DNA from: Flavipsychrobacter sp.
GTDB taxonomy: Bacteria > Bacteroidota > Bacteroidia > Chitinophagales > Chitinophagaceae
Direction: 5' to 3'
DNA length: 64,000 nt
NCBI GenBank assembly: GCA_017849575.1
Contig: JAFIGV010000019.1
Span: 310,001 to 374,000, forward strand
In this document: one piece after another, positions 46,728 to 55,992 of the stretch
Layout: each line of letters opens with the position of its first letter
Position numbering within the stretch: position 1 is the stretch's first letter
Translations under genes and position numbers: made by a program
Notes under the pieces: model-generated
The model's database searches: none
The model's input: only the letters and a program-made list of their open reading frames with translations
Told to the model about the DNA's origin: nothing

Positions 46728-47327
46728 ATGTTTACCGGAATCATCGAAGACCTCGGTACAATCGTTTCTGTACAGCAACAGGGAAACAATATAGAATGCT
46801 GGATCCATAGCAAACTTACTCCACAGCTCAAGATAGATCAGTCTGTAGCGCACAATGGTGTGTGCCTTACGGTGGTGGAAATAAATGGTGAAAGCTACCG
46901 GGTGACAGCCGTAGAAGAAACATTGAAGAAGACGAATCTTTCAGGTTGGAAACCAGGTATTCGGGTCAATCTGGAGCGCTCGCTCAGAGTGGGCGACCGG
47001 CTCGACGGCCATTTTGTTCAGGGGCATGTAGATACCACGGGACACTGCCTGAATCAGCAGCAGCGAGAAGGAAGCTGGGTGTTCGATTTTGGATTTCCAC
47101 AGGATTTTGCGGAGCTAATCATTGAAAAAGGTTCTATTGCGATCAATGGTGTAAGTCTCACCCTGTTTGATGTGGAAAAAGACCGTTTTCGTGTGACCAT
47201 TATTCCTTACACTTTTGAACATACCGGTTTTCAGAGCCTGACTGCAGGCGATAAGGTTAACCTTGAGTTCGATGTGCTGGGCAAGTATTTGCTCCGGCAG
47301 AAAGCCTTATCCTTGCAAGCGCATTGA
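46728..47327 (+). CDS. ribE: Riboflavin synthase, alpha subunit
   Basis: 199 residues, two tandem lumazine-binding barrels. Starts MFTGIIEDLGTIVSV; first-barrel signatures SVAHNGVCLTVVEI and second-barrel GSIAINGVSLTLFDV, with GHFVQGHVDTTG between. It dismutates two 6,7-dimethyl-8-ribityllumazine molecules to riboflavin. No FMN riboswitch precedes it; the upstream lipoprotein gene is only 5 bases away. Confidence 0.97.
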   Translation: MFTGIIEDLGTIVSVQQQGNNIECWIHSKLTPQLKIDQSVAHNGVCLTVVEINGESYRVTAVEETLKKTNLSGWKPGIRVNLERSLRVGDRLDGHFVQGHVDTTGHCLNQQQREGSWVFDFGFPQDFAELIIEKGSIAINGVSLTLFDVEKDRFRVTIIPYTFEHTGFQSLTAGDKVNLEFDVLGKYLLRQKALSLQAH

Positions 47328-47375
47328 TATACGTATATTGTGTCCAAGTGAGCCGAGCGCTCTTTTACCCCTTTT

Positions 47376-49088
47376 ATGCAAAAGCTTGACTTAAAGCCGG
47401 AATATGACGTCGTGATCATTGGTGCAGGAGTTGGCGGGCTTACCGCCGCAGCACTCCTGAGCAAAGCGGGTTTTTCGGTATGTGTATTGGAGAAAGAACC
47501 ACACGCCGGTGGCTATCTTGCCGGTTTTCGAAGAAAGCATTTCAGGTTTGACACGGCCATACATTGGCTCAATCAATGTATGCCGGGTGGAATGGCTGCC
47601 AAAATATTTGATATACTGGGCAAAGATCATCCGAATGCCATTCCGCAAACGCGCATCCGGCGCTACAAAGGAGAAGATTATGACTACCTGCTCACCAACA
47701 ATCCGGACGACCTCAAGGAACAGTGGAAGCGCGAATTTCCGGCTGATGCAGACGGCATTGAGCGCTTTTTTCGCGATGCCAAAAAGCTTGGAAAAGCATT
47801 TGCCAATTTTTCCAAGATCTTTCGCACAGAAGAGACCATGGGCTTTTTTGAACGATCGAAAAACAAGCTGAACCTTGCGAAATTCGGCATGGCTTTTATC
47901 CCCCACCTGGGCTACAGCGGCGAAGAAGGTGTAAAGAAAGGGCTGAGAAAATATTTTAAAGACGAGCGCTTGCAGCGGGTTTTCAGTGCCGACACGGAAC
48001 TGCTTTCCTGCCTTGTACCCATCGGATGGGCCTATTATGGCGACTATCAGAGTCCTCCAAAAGGCGGAGGGCAGGTAATACCCGAATGGATGGAGCACCT
48101 GATCCGTTACTACGACAACCATCTGTTTTTCAAATGCACAGTACAGTCTATTCTTTTAGAAAATCAGACGGCGACGGGTGTGAAATTTCAATGTCGCGGG
48201 GTGGACTATGAAGTGAAAAGCAAGTACGTGATAGCTGCCTGCGATGTAGAAACTTTGTACAACAAGATGCTTCCTCAGCACGTAATTTCTCCAAAATTCA
48301 GAGCAAAGCTGAGTAATGCGGAATTGTACAGCTCGTCGGTAACGGTAGCGATCGCACTCGATTGCCCTACCGAACAACTGGGTTTCAACGAAGAACTCAT
48401 CCATATTTCCAGTGCCCACGTTTCCCGAAAAGACCATACAGGCGGCGATCCGTGGAAAAGCGAGATTTCTATTTTGGCACCCTCATTAAGAGACAAATCG
48501 CTGGCGCCGGAAGGATGCGGTACGCTTACCCTGTTCATGCCGGCGTATATGGACTTCAACAACAATTGGCATACGGAGCTGGACGCCGACGGCAACTATG
48601 TACGCAATGAATCTTACAAAGAGCTGAAGCATAAAATAGCTGAAGCCTTGATAGAACGCGTGGAGCGTTTACTGGCGCCCGGACTTCGGCAACACATCCT
48701 TTTTTATGATGTGGCTACGCCCGTCACCCACTGGCGCTATACCGGCAATAAAAATGGTACGATGATGGGCGCAAAACCCGGAAAAGCCAATATGCAGGGT
48801 AAGGTAGCCCACTATCAGACGCCGGTGAAAAATCTGCTGCTCGGCGGGCATTGGGCCGAACTCGGTGGTGGCGTGCCTATAGCCGTAAAAGCCGGTGCCA
48901 ACGCTACCTTGCTGATCCTGAAGAAAGAACGACCGGAGGCTTTTAAGGTTTTGGCAGCCTATATGGATGACAACCTGTCTGCAGAGGAATTGCTCTCCTC
49001 CGGAATTTTTAAAGACTACGATAACTCCTGGCAGCAGGCGCTCACTCCGGCGCAGAAACTAGCGCTTCGTGAGCCGTCGGATGGCTGA
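47376..49088 (+). CDS. CrtISO/RetSat-like FAD-dependent oxidoreductase
   Basis: 570 residues. The dinucleotide fold lies at the N-terminus: DVVIIGAGVGGLTAAALLSK followed by VLEKEPHAGGYLAGFRRKHFRFDTAIHWL. The C-terminus ends with LLLGGHWAELGGGVPIAVKAGANA, the closing FAD-binding motif of the phytoene desaturase/carotenoid isomerase group. Likely substrates are polyene or quinone-like lipids, but no carotenoid genes adjoin it. It starts 48 bases after ribE; FAD use next to riboflavin synthesis may be coincidence. Confidence 0.85.
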   Translation: MQKLDLKPEYDVVIIGAGVGGLTAAALLSKAGFSVCVLEKEPHAGGYLAGFRRKHFRFDTAIHWLNQCMPGGMAAKIFDILGKDHPNAIPQTRIRRYKGEDYDYLLTNNPDDLKEQWKREFPADADGIERFFRDAKKLGKAFANFSKIFRTEETMGFFERSKNKLNLAKFGMAFIPHLGYSGEEGVKKGLRKYFKDERLQRVFSADTELLSCLVPIGWAYYGDYQSPPKGGGQVIPEWMEHLIRYYDNHLFFKCTVQSILLENQTATGVKFQCRGVDYEVKSKYVIAACDVETLYNKMLPQHVISPKFRAKLSNAELYSSSVTVAIALDCPTEQLGFNEELIHISSAHVSRKDHTGGDPWKSEISILAPSLRDKSLAPEGCGTLTLFMPAYMDFNNNWHTELDADGNYVRNESYKELKHKIAEALIERVERLLAPGLRQHILFYDVATPVTHWRYTGNKNGTMMGAKPGKANMQGKVAHYQTPVKNLLLGGHWAELGGGVPIAVKAGANATLLILKKERPEAFKVLAAYMDDNLSAEELLSSGIFKDYDNSWQQALTPAQKLALREPSDG

Positions 49089-49129
49089 TACTGCAAACCG
49101 ATGATTGTAGATTTCTGACCATTTATTTC

Positions 49130-49137
49130 TATCTTTC
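49130..49137 (+). promoter_or_regulatory. Possible promoter box of the type-B cargo gene
   Basis: TATCTTTC, one mismatch to TAnnTTTG, with ATTG about 22 bases upstream (49104-49107). The ATG is 70 bases further. Confidence 0.3.
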
Positions 49138-49207
49138 GTCTCATATCGCCAACTAAAAAGACTGCATTTGCGTCTTTAGAGTTGTTATAACGAAGAATTT
49201 TAGAAGT

Positions 49208-51406
49208 ATGTTTTCAATTCGGAGAAACCTAATGTGGATTTGCCTGGCATTGTTTGGTGCAAGCAATTCAGTTTTCGGCCAAATTAATGTTACCAATAAC
49301 GGCGTAGCGGCGCAACTGGTAGGGAAATTTGTTGGAACAAACGTTGTTTATCTCAACCCGACGCTTAACTGCCCAACAAACCATAGTGGTGAATTTGAGG
49401 TTATCAACAGTAACCTGCCCATTGGTAAAGGTATAGTTTTATCAACTGGTGCTGTGAAAAGCGATGCTGCAAATGGAATAGTGGGGGTTGATGGACCGGT
49501 TTCAGACTTCAGCAATTTTTCGTTAGAAAATGGAAATTCTGATCCGGATCTCGATACGATTATTAACACAGACTTCTCAAATAATAATAATCAGGACGCA
49601 TGCGTACTTGAATTTGACTTTGTTCCCGATGTTGATACTGTTTCAACTTTGCGTTTTAAATATGTATTTGCCTCAGAAGAGTATCCGGAATATGCCTGTA
49701 GCAACTTCAACGATGTCTTTGCTTTCTTGCTAACAGGGCCTGGATATTATAAAAATAATGTAGCCCTAGTTCCCGGCACTACTATACCTGTGGCAATCAA
49801 CAGTATTAATATGGCACCCACTGGAACAGGCTTCCCCATCTCCACCTGCAACGCGATGGGTCCGAGTTCTCCCTTTTCAGTTTATTACATAGATAATCAG
49901 GGAGCCAACGGAACAACCTGTACGATGGATGGATTTACCGTACAATTAGAGGCTACCGCAATAGTACACCCTTGCGACACCTATCATATGAAATTGGCGA
50001 TACAGGACGTCGGCGACGGTGCATTTAACTCTGCTGTATTTTTACAGGAAAACAGCTTCATTGTTGATACGGTAACGCTCGACATGTCAGGGATCATACA
50101 GTCCAGTAATGGCTACCTAGTTGAGGGTTGTACCCCCGCCGTGATTCAGGCTGTTCGTACACAACCGTCTCCTCAAAAGAAAAAGATTTGTTTGGGTTAT
50201 GGTGGTTCTGCAATCGCCGGATTGGACTATCCTGTGCTCCCGGATACCTTAGTTATTGCTCCCTATGCTACCACTGCAAGTATGACACTTTTCCCTCTTC
50301 AGGATAACATTGATGAGCCTGGATTTGAGACAGTCACAATCTACAGGTTGAATTGTTGCAGTAAAGAGCCGGTTGACAGCATTTCCATTCAAGTTCGGGA
50401 TTCTTTGAAAATGGAGCTATTGAGCAATGATACCTCAATTTGCGGTGGAAGCGGCGTGGTTACGCTGCATGCGAGCGGTGACCCATTGTTTAATTATTCG
50501 TGGGATCCCACTACAGATGTTGTTAATCCCAATGATTCTCTGACTACAGCTACCCCAACAACAACGACAACCTACACAGTTACAGCGACCTATCAAGGCT
50601 GTCCACCCGTCTCCCGTTCGTTCACAGCTTCGGTGGAACCAATTCCTATTGTCAAGATCAATCCCAACGATACCGCTTTCTGTCTAAGTGATCCTTATCC
50701 AATCCTGGTGAACCTGCAACCGGCTAGTTTCCCCAACTACAACTATCAATGGTCACCGACCCAATATCTCGATGACCCTACCAAGCTACAACCCGAGTTC
50801 TTTACCCGAATTCCCGGTGATTATAAATACATGCTTACTGTTACCACGCCTATTGGTTGTACGGGCTCCGATACGGTGCATATCACCGCCCGTCCTGCAC
50901 CTGAGTTGATCAATGTAAGTCATGATACCGTAGCGCGCTATGGAGACAAAGTTCAGTTGAACGTAGAAGGGGCAACCTACTACACCTGGACGCCGACGCG
51001 CCTGCTCGACTATCCCAATGAGCCTAATCCTACAGCACATGCCATTGATACTGCTACCTTCCAGATTATTGGTACGGACCAGTATGGTTGCCGGGATACA
51101 GCTTATGTTCATCTGGGTATAGACTACACCATGTTTGAGTATGTGCCCAATGCATTTTCTCCAAATGGCGATGGCAGAAATGATGTATTCAGCATCAAGC
51201 ATATGCATTTCCAGAAGCTTATTGAGTTCCGCATTTTCAACCGCTGGGGTCAGGAAGTTTACAGCGCCATTGATCCTAATAAGGGCTGGGATGGAACCTA
51301 CCAGGGCGTACCGCAGGAAATTGGTGTGTATCAATACCTCATCAGAATTGTTACACCGGAAGGAAAACAGAGAACCTACAAGGGCGATGTTTCGCTGATC
51401 AGATAA
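49208..51406 (+). CDS. Choice-of-anchor L protein with T9SS type-B (gliding-associated) C-terminal domain
   Basis: 732 residues. A signal peptide (MWICLALFGASNSVFGQ) is followed by the choice-of-anchor L domain at about 25-290 (GIVLSTGAVKSDAANG, LEFDFVPDVDTVSTLRFKYVFASEEYPEY, FNDVFAFLLTGPG). Residues about 300-630 hold beta-sandwich repeats of PKD/Ig type (SWDPTTDVV, TTTTTYTVTATYQGC). From about 640 is the CHU_C domain: FEYVPNAFSPNGDGRNDVF, FRIFNRWGQEVY, WDGTYQGVPQEIGVYQYLI, GDVSLIR. It is therefore a predicted T9SS substrate, perhaps an adhesin. PorT encoded at 5060 belongs to the export system. Confidence 0.9.
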   Translation: MFSIRRNLMWICLALFGASNSVFGQINVTNNGVAAQLVGKFVGTNVVYLNPTLNCPTNHSGEFEVINSNLPIGKGIVLSTGAVKSDAANGIVGVDGPVSDFSNFSLENGNSDPDLDTIINTDFSNNNNQDACVLEFDFVPDVDTVSTLRFKYVFASEEYPEYACSNFNDVFAFLLTGPGYYKNNVALVPGTTIPVAINSINMAPTGTGFPISTCNAMGPSSPFSVYYIDNQGANGTTCTMDGFTVQLEATAIVHPCDTYHMKLAIQDVGDGAFNSAVFLQENSFIVDTVTLDMSGIIQSSNGYLVEGCTPAVIQAVRTQPSPQKKKICLGYGGSAIAGLDYPVLPDTLVIAPYATTASMTLFPLQDNIDEPGFETVTIYRLNCCSKEPVDSISIQVRDSLKMELLSNDTSICGGSGVVTLHASGDPLFNYSWDPTTDVVNPNDSLTTATPTTTTTYTVTATYQGCPPVSRSFTASVEPIPIVKINPNDTAFCLSDPYPILVNLQPASFPNYNYQWSPTQYLDDPTKLQPEFFTRIPGDYKYMLTVTTPIGCTGSDTVHITARPAPELINVSHDTVARYGDKVQLNVEGATYYTWTPTRLLDYPNEPNPTAHAIDTATFQIIGTDQYGCRDTAYVHLGIDYTMFEYVPNAFSPNGDGRNDVFSIKHMHFQKLIEFRIFNRWGQEVYSAIDPNKGWDGTYQGVPQEIGVYQYLIRIVTPEGKQRTYKGDVSLIR

Positions 51407-51434
51407 TTGCGAAGGCTTAAGCAAAAATTAGAAT

Positions 51435-51457
51435 GGCTGGATGCATGTCCGGCCTTT
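51435..51457 (+). terminator. Terminator of the type-B cargo gene
   Basis: GGCTGGA (51435-51441) pairs with TCCGGCC (51448-51454), one G-T pair, 6-base loop, then TTT. Confidence 0.65.
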
Positions 51458-51592
51458 CTTATGTCCGCATGTTTTTTGGCAACCGATAAGCCAAAACTAT
51501 ATGCTTGTCTGTTTCCGGTTTGAACGGAATAAATCCTTAGTTTTAAATCAACCTCGTTATTGATTTACCTAATTCCAAACAACCGTCTGAAC

Positions 51593-51775
51593 ATGAAAAC
51601 TTCTGTGAAATTTGTTAAGTCGCTGCATGTAGATCATCATACACTCACTGCGCTTTTCTTCGGCTATTTCTTGCTACTGGCGGTCACCCTTACGTTTATT
51701 TATACATCAGAACCGTCAACACGGGCGGCAATGGCTACACAACATGCCGATAGCAGGCAGGGCAACCAAAACTGA
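51593..51775 (+). CDS. Small single-helix membrane protein
   Basis: 60 residues from the ATG at 51593; an upstream extension of 11 codons is less likely. One transmembrane helix at about 18-40 (TALFFGYFLLLAVTLTFIYT) flanked by charged and His-rich ends (KSLHVDHHT before it). No recognised family. It stands alone between a terminator and gltX on the other strand, so whether it is expressed is uncertain. Confidence 0.5.
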   Translation: MKTSVKFVKSLHVDHHTLTALFFGYFLLLAVTLTFIYTSEPSTRAAMATQHADSRQGNQN

Positions 51776-51835
51776 GTGTTTGGGTCTGTTGCTCGCTAAG
51801 GGGATATTGAATCGGAAAGCAGAAAAGGTGCAGGC

Positions 51836-53359
51836 TTACCCAAGTTGTTGAAGTACACGTTGTATCCGCGCAGACATTTCGCTTCGGCCAATCATTGCAG
51901 CAATGTCAAAAACACCCGGCCCGTATTTACCACCTACCAGCATGATCCGCAAAGGCAACATGAGTTCGCCTTTTTTTAGTCCGCGGGCCGTTGCCATTTC
52001 GTTGAAATGTTGCTCAATTTCGGCGGCATCCCAGCTTTTTATGTCCGAAGACGCTTGCACCCAGTCGTTAAAAAAATCAGTCTTGGATTGATTCCATTTC
52101 CCGGCGATAGCACTAAGGTCAATTTCTTCAGGAGCCTTAAAGAAAAAGTGGCCCTGTTCCCAGAAGTCTGTAAGCAAATGGCAGCGTTCTTTGATCAGTG
52201 CAACTACCTTTTCAAGGTAATCCAGCTTTGCAATGGCCCCCTTTCGCTCGATAAATGGACGCACCAGCACGGCAAGTTCTTCATTGGTTTTCCGGAAAAT
52301 CCATTGTTGGTTAAACCATTTTGCTTTTTCGTAATCGAACTTTGCGCCGCCTTTATGCACTCTGTCTATCGAGAACTGTTCCACCAAATCCTGGAGCGAA
52401 AATATTTCCTGTTCCGTGCCGCTGTTCCATCCCAGCATAGCCAGTATGTTCACAAACGCTTCGGGTAAAAAGCCTCTTTCTTTAAAACCTGTGGTCTTTT
52501 CTCCGGTACGAGGGTCGCACCAATCCATGGCAAATACGGGGAAACCAAGTCGTTCTCCATCGCGTTTGCTTAGCTTACCGTGTCCGTCCGGTTTCAGGAT
52601 AAGAGGGAGGTGTGCCCATTGCGGCATTTCCTTTTCCCATCCCAGATATTTCCACAGCAGTAAGTGCACAGGGGCACTGGGTAGCCACTCTTCTCCGCGA
52701 AAAGCATGGGTGATCTTCATAAGGTAGTCATCTACCACCACAGCAAGGTGATAAGTAGGCATGCCATCGGCTTTCAACAGCACTTTGTCGTCCACAAGGC
52801 TTGTGTCAAACTCCACCTCCCCGCGAATCAGGTCCTTCATTTTGATGACAGTATTTTGTGGCATGCGCAGCCTTATGACATGTGGCGTGCCTTTGCCCAG
52901 CAGCTCTATCACCTGTTCCTGCGACAGCGAAAGTGAATTGCGCATATCCATGCGGGTAAGATGGTCGTATTGAGGCACGGGGTTGGCATCGGTCTTAAAC
53001 CTGCTGCGCATATGCTCCAATTCTTCGGGCGTATCAAAAGCATAGTAGGCATACCCGGCGTCTATCAGTTGTTGGGCATATTGATAGTAGTAGTGCTTTC
53101 TTTCGCTTTGACGATAAGGTGCGAATGGTCCGCCTTTGACGGGGCTTTCGTCCGGCAGAAGTCCGCACCATTCCAGGCAATTCATGATGTAATCTTCTGC
53201 GCCGGCTACAAATCTTTTCTGATCGGTGTCTTCAATGCGCAAAACGAATGTTCCGCCGTGATGTTTTGCGAACAGATAGTTGTACAAAACGGTACGAACT
53301 CCACCAAGATGTAATCCACCTGTAGGGCTTGGGGCAAACCGAACTCTGACTGTATCCAT
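51836..53359 (-). CDS. gltX: Glutamyl-tRNA synthetase
   Basis: 507 residues from the ATG at 53359 (DTVRVRFAPSPTGGLHLGG); an ATG three codons upstream is disfavoured because the promoter box lies there. Class I synthetase signatures: the HIGH-like motif as TGGLHLGGVRT, and the KMSKS-like loop as GKLSKRDGERLG, with the C-terminal anticodon-binding alpha-helical domain. It charges tRNA-Glu. A TAnnTTTG box ends only 6 bases before the start codon, so the message could be leaderless. Confidence 0.96.
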   Translation of the reverse strand: MDTVRVRFAPSPTGGLHLGGVRTVLYNYLFAKHHGGTFVLRIEDTDQKRFVAGAEDYIMNCLEWCGLLPDESPVKGGPFAPYRQSERKHYYYQYAQQLIDAGYAYYAFDTPEELEHMRSRFKTDANPVPQYDHLTRMDMRNSLSLSQEQVIELLGKGTPHVIRLRMPQNTVIKMKDLIRGEVEFDTSLVDDKVLLKADGMPTYHLAVVVDDYLMKITHAFRGEEWLPSAPVHLLLWKYLGWEKEMPQWAHLPLILKPDGHGKLSKRDGERLGFPVFAMDWCDPRTGEKTTGFKERGFLPEAFVNILAMLGWNSGTEQEIFSLQDLVEQFSIDRVHKGGAKFDYEKAKWFNQQWIFRKTNEELAVLVRPFIERKGAIAKLDYLEKVVALIKERCHLLTDFWEQGHFFFKAPEEIDLSAIAGKWNQSKTDFFNDWVQASSDIKSWDAAEIEQHFNEMATARGLKKGELMLPLRIMLVGGKYGPGVFDIAAMIGRSEMSARIQRVLQQLG

Positions 53360-53365
53360 AGCCCG

Positions 53366-53373
53366 CAAATTTA
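53366..53373 (-). promoter_or_regulatory. -7 promoter box of gltX
   Basis: Minus strand reads TAAATTTG, perfect TAnnTTTG, with 6 bases between it and the ATG, so transcription would start at or next to the initiation codon. Confidence 0.4.
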
Positions 53374-53401
53374 GGCTGGAATATTTGTAAAAAGGAACGC
53401 G

Positions 53402-53531
53402 CTATTAGGATGTCGCTCCTACGGAGCTCAATGGACGTTGGACGATTTGATCTATTAGGATGTCGCTCCTACGGAGCTCAATGGACGTTGGATGATTTGA
53501 TCTATTAGGATGTCGCTCCTACGGAGCTCAA
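53402..53531 (+). repeat. 50-base tandem repeat, 2.6 copies, with palindromic core
   Basis: Units at 53402-53451, 53452-53501 and a partial one at 53502-53531; the two full units differ by one base. Each has the core GCTCC-TAC-GGAGC (for example 53415-53427), a 5-bp stem with a 3-base loop. They lie between the converging ends and starts of gltX and the sugar nucleotidyltransferase gene, outside any reading frame. The copy number is low, there are no unique spacers, so this is not CRISPR. Confidence 0.95.
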
Positions 53532-53562
53532 CATTTCCGACCGCATATCCCGCCTATTCCCC

Positions 53563-54648
53563 TTAGAAGTTGATATACTTTATGTCTTCCTGCGCTTTCT
53601 TATAGTCTTCATGTTTCCCTACATCGAGCCAGTAACCCAATATGGGATAGGAGATGAGTTTTTTACCGCTTCTGATGAGTGCCTCCATCAGGTCCGTTAC
53701 ATTGTAAAACTCATCGTCGGGTACCATAGTCAGGAGTTCTTTGCGGGCAATGTAAATGCCGGCATTGGAATAGTAGGTATATCGTGGCTTTTCTTTCAGG
53801 GAGCTTACCATGTTTGCTGCATCTACCTCAACCACACCGTAAGGTATTTCTACCTGATAGCTGGTAGTAGCCATGGCCATATCCGCGCCCGACTTTACAA
53901 ATGTTTGAAAAAAATGGGCAAAGTCAATGTTCGTAAGAATGTCGGAATTCATCACCATAAAATAGTCGTGTTCCAGTGTCTCCGCCAGTTTGATAGACCC
54001 GATGGTTCCCATGGGCTTATTTTCGCAGATGTATTCGATCTTTAAGCCTCTATCGCTGCCATCACCAAAATGACCTTTGATTTTTTCGGCCAGATAGTTT
54101 ACGCTGATATGAATGTTCTTCATGCCAAACTTTGCCAGCCTGTCAATATTATGTTCCAGTATCGGCTTATCGCCTACGGGCAGCATAGGCTTGGGAGTGT
54201 CTTTGGTGAGTGGCATCAATCTTTGCCCGCGGCCTCCTGCCATAATAATAACATCTGCCGGTAATAAGGAGTAATTGACCCGCAGGTTCAGCACATCCAC
54301 AACAATATGTTGGCGGTTGATGATCGGCACGATCAGGAAGTGTCGTTTTTTCAGGGCTGCCGTATCTGCCAGATGAAGTTCTGTATCATAGATAAAAAGC
54401 GGGCTGGGCTGCACATAGTCCATCAGCGGATCGTCGAAGCCAAGGCCGCGAATGAAACCCCGGCGAAGATCGCCATCGGTAAGGGAGCCGAGCAGTTTAT
54501 TATGATGATCGCACACAAACAGGATGGCATCCGACCTTAAATCATTCAACTTGATCAGGGCATCACGCACCGACTCGTGTTCGTAGATGATGTGGCTCTG
54601 TACCTGTGGCATAAGGGTGTGCTGGGGTGTGTTTGTTGACGATTGCAT
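53563..54648 (-). CDS. CBS-domain sugar-phosphate nucleotidyltransferase (PtmE-like)
   Basis: 361 residues. The N-terminal 120 residues hold two CBS motifs (ILFVCDHHNKLLGSLTDGDLRRG and FLIVPIINRQHIVVDVL); from about 130 comes a GT-A nucleotidyltransferase with VIIMAGGRGQRLMPLTKDTPKPMLPVGDKPI, YFMVMNSDILTNIDF and YYSNAGIYI, ending YWLDVGKHEDYKKA. CBS plus nucleotidyltransferase is the layout of PtmE, the GlcN-1-P guanylyltransferase of legionaminic acid synthesis; mannose-1-P guanylyltransferase-like enzymes are an alternative. It lies on the same strand as the LegC-type gene but behind a terminator. Confidence 0.85.
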   Translation of the reverse strand: MQSSTNTPQHTLMPQVQSHIIYEHESVRDALIKLNDLRSDAILFVCDHHNKLLGSLTDGDLRRGFIRGLGFDDPLMDYVQPSPLFIYDTELHLADTAALKKRHFLIVPIINRQHIVVDVLNLRVNYSLLPADVIIMAGGRGQRLMPLTKDTPKPMLPVGDKPILEHNIDRLAKFGMKNIHISVNYLAEKIKGHFGDGSDRGLKIEYICENKPMGTIGSIKLAETLEHDYFMVMNSDILTNIDFAHFFQTFVKSGADMAMATTSYQVEIPYGVVEVDAANMVSSLKEKPRYTYYSNAGIYIARKELLTMVPDDEFYNVTDLMEALIRSGKKLISYPILGYWLDVGKHEDYKKAQEDIKYINF

Positions 54649-54692
54649 AACTCACTTTGATAACCTTGTGCAAAGTAGGCTCGCAACACCGC

Positions 54693-54720
54693 CAGGCTTC
54701 GATAAGCAGGCTTCGATAAC
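54693..54720 (+). repeat. 14-base tandem repeat in front of the nucleotidyltransferase gene
   Basis: CAGGCTTCGATAAG is followed immediately by CAGGCTTCGATAAC. It lies 45-72 bases upstream of the nucleotidyltransferase start (minus strand), within range of a promoter or operator. Confidence 0.7.
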
Positions 54721-54752
54721 AACAGGAAAACTTACCGATAACAAACGCACAA

Positions 54753-54783
54753 CAAAAAAAACGCGCATCGTTTTGAAGCGCGT
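54753..54783 (-). terminator. Terminator after the LegC-type aminotransferase gene
   Basis: On the minus strand ACGCGC ... GCGCGT (54783-54778 with 54766-54761) with an 11-base loop, followed by eight T. It separates the aminotransferase transcript from the nucleotidyltransferase gene. Confidence 0.85.
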
Positions 54784-54822
54784 CTGATCGTCCGCTAGTG
54801 AAGGCGGCATTCACTTCTGGAT

Positions 54823-55992
54823 TTACGATGCTGTGTAAGGTTTGGCTGCCCCTGTGCGAAAACTGCTGGGTATATTGACCAGCCGTTCCTCGAGCCATTG
54901 CGCATTGCTCAGGTCGCCATGCGGGCAGTGAGCATACATCGGGAGGCGGTTCATCAGGGTCCATGCCGGACGGGTCATCACCTTTCCTTCGTTCGATTCT
55001 TTAAGAAATTGTTGCTGCTCTTCTTTATTTGGAAACAGGAGGGTGTTGAGCCAGTGATTGGGCGCCGCATGGGGTATGGCCGCAACAAGCGATATTTTCT
55101 GGCCGTCAAAATGCCGCGCATATGTTTCGGCAAGCTGCTTTTTGTTTTCGAGTATTTCGGGGAGTTGTTCCAGCTGCGCACAAGCCAGTGCCGCGTTGAG
55201 GTTGGGCATCCTGAAGTTGTATCCCACACTGTCGTGGGCAAACTCCCAGGCATGCGGAATCTTTGCTGTGGTAGAAAGGTGTTTTAGTTTTTTTGCCAGT
55301 GTCTCATCGTTAGTGATGATCGCTCCGCCACCGCCGCAGGTTACCGTTTTATTGCCGTTAAAACTAAAGGTGCCCATCAAACCAAAATTGCCGGTGTGAA
55401 CATCTTTATAGTAACTGCCCAAAGACTCTGCACTGTCTTCTATCAGCACCAGTTTATACTCCTCGCAAATAGTCGCGATCTCATCGATCCGGCAGGGAAA
55501 CCCAAACGTGTGCATAGGAATGCAGGCAAAAATGCGATGACCCGTTTTTTTGTTACGGCAAATACCGTCGGTTATTTCTGCATGCTCTGTTAGAAAAGTA
55601 CGTAGTGCTGCGGGCGACAAACCCATCGTGTCGCGATCTACGTCAATGAACACCGGCTGTGCACCGGCATGGACAATGGCGTTGGCCGTGGCGACAAAAG
55701 TCAGGGGCTGAGTAATCACCTCATCGCCGGGTGCTACGCCGGCAGCCACCAGCGACAGTTGTAGCGCCGTAGTGCCATTACTAATGGCAATGGCATAGCG
55801 TGCACCGGTTATAGTGGCCATCATTTCCTCAAATCGGTTCACATAGGCGCCCACCGACGAAACAAAGGTGGAGTCAATAGTATCGTTGAGGTATTTTTTC
55901 TCGTTGCCTCCAAAATATGGGGCATGTAGGGGAATGAAATCCTCCGGCTCGTGAAAAACCTCACGAATGAAGCGTAGAATGTCGTTATACAT
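54823..55992 (-). CDS. LegC-family (DegT/DnrJ/EryC1) sugar aminotransferase
   Basis: 389 residues. PLP enzyme that aminates a nucleotide-linked 4-keto sugar. Signatures: IPLHAPYFGGNEKKYLNDTIDSTFVSSVG at the N-terminus, AIAISNGTTALQLSL, DEVITQPLTFVATANAI, LIEDSAESLGS and the PLP-binding Lys in SFNGNKTVTCGGGGAI. The N-terminal stretch is typical of the LegC branch (legionaminic-acid or related sugars). Its start overlaps the epimerase stop by 8 bases, so both are made from one message. Confidence 0.9.
   Translation of the reverse strand: MYNDILRFIREVFHEPEDFIPLHAPYFGGNEKKYLNDTIDSTFVSSVGAYVNRFEEMMATITGARYAIAISNGTTALQLSLVAAGVAPGDEVITQPLTFVATANAIVHAGAQPVFIDVDRDTMGLSPAALRTFLTEHAEITDGICRNKKTGHRIFACIPMHTFGFPCRIDEIATICEEYKLVLIEDSAESLGSYYKDVHTGNFGLMGTFSFNGNKTVTCGGGGAIITNDETLAKKLKHLSTTAKIPHAWEFAHDSVGYNFRMPNLNAALACAQLEQLPEILENKKQLAETYARHFDGQKISLVAAIPHAAPNHWLNTLLFPNKEEQQQFLKESNEGKVMTRPAWTLMNRLPMYAHCPHGDLSNAQWLEERLVNIPSSFRTGAAKPYTAS

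Noticed and set aside
46728-46770. FMN riboswitch ahead of riboflavin synthase
   Set aside because: The gene starts 5 bases after the upstream lipoprotein stop and no conserved RFN element is present.
53402-53531. CRISPR array
   Set aside because: Under three units with near-identical intervening sequence and no spacers or cas genes.
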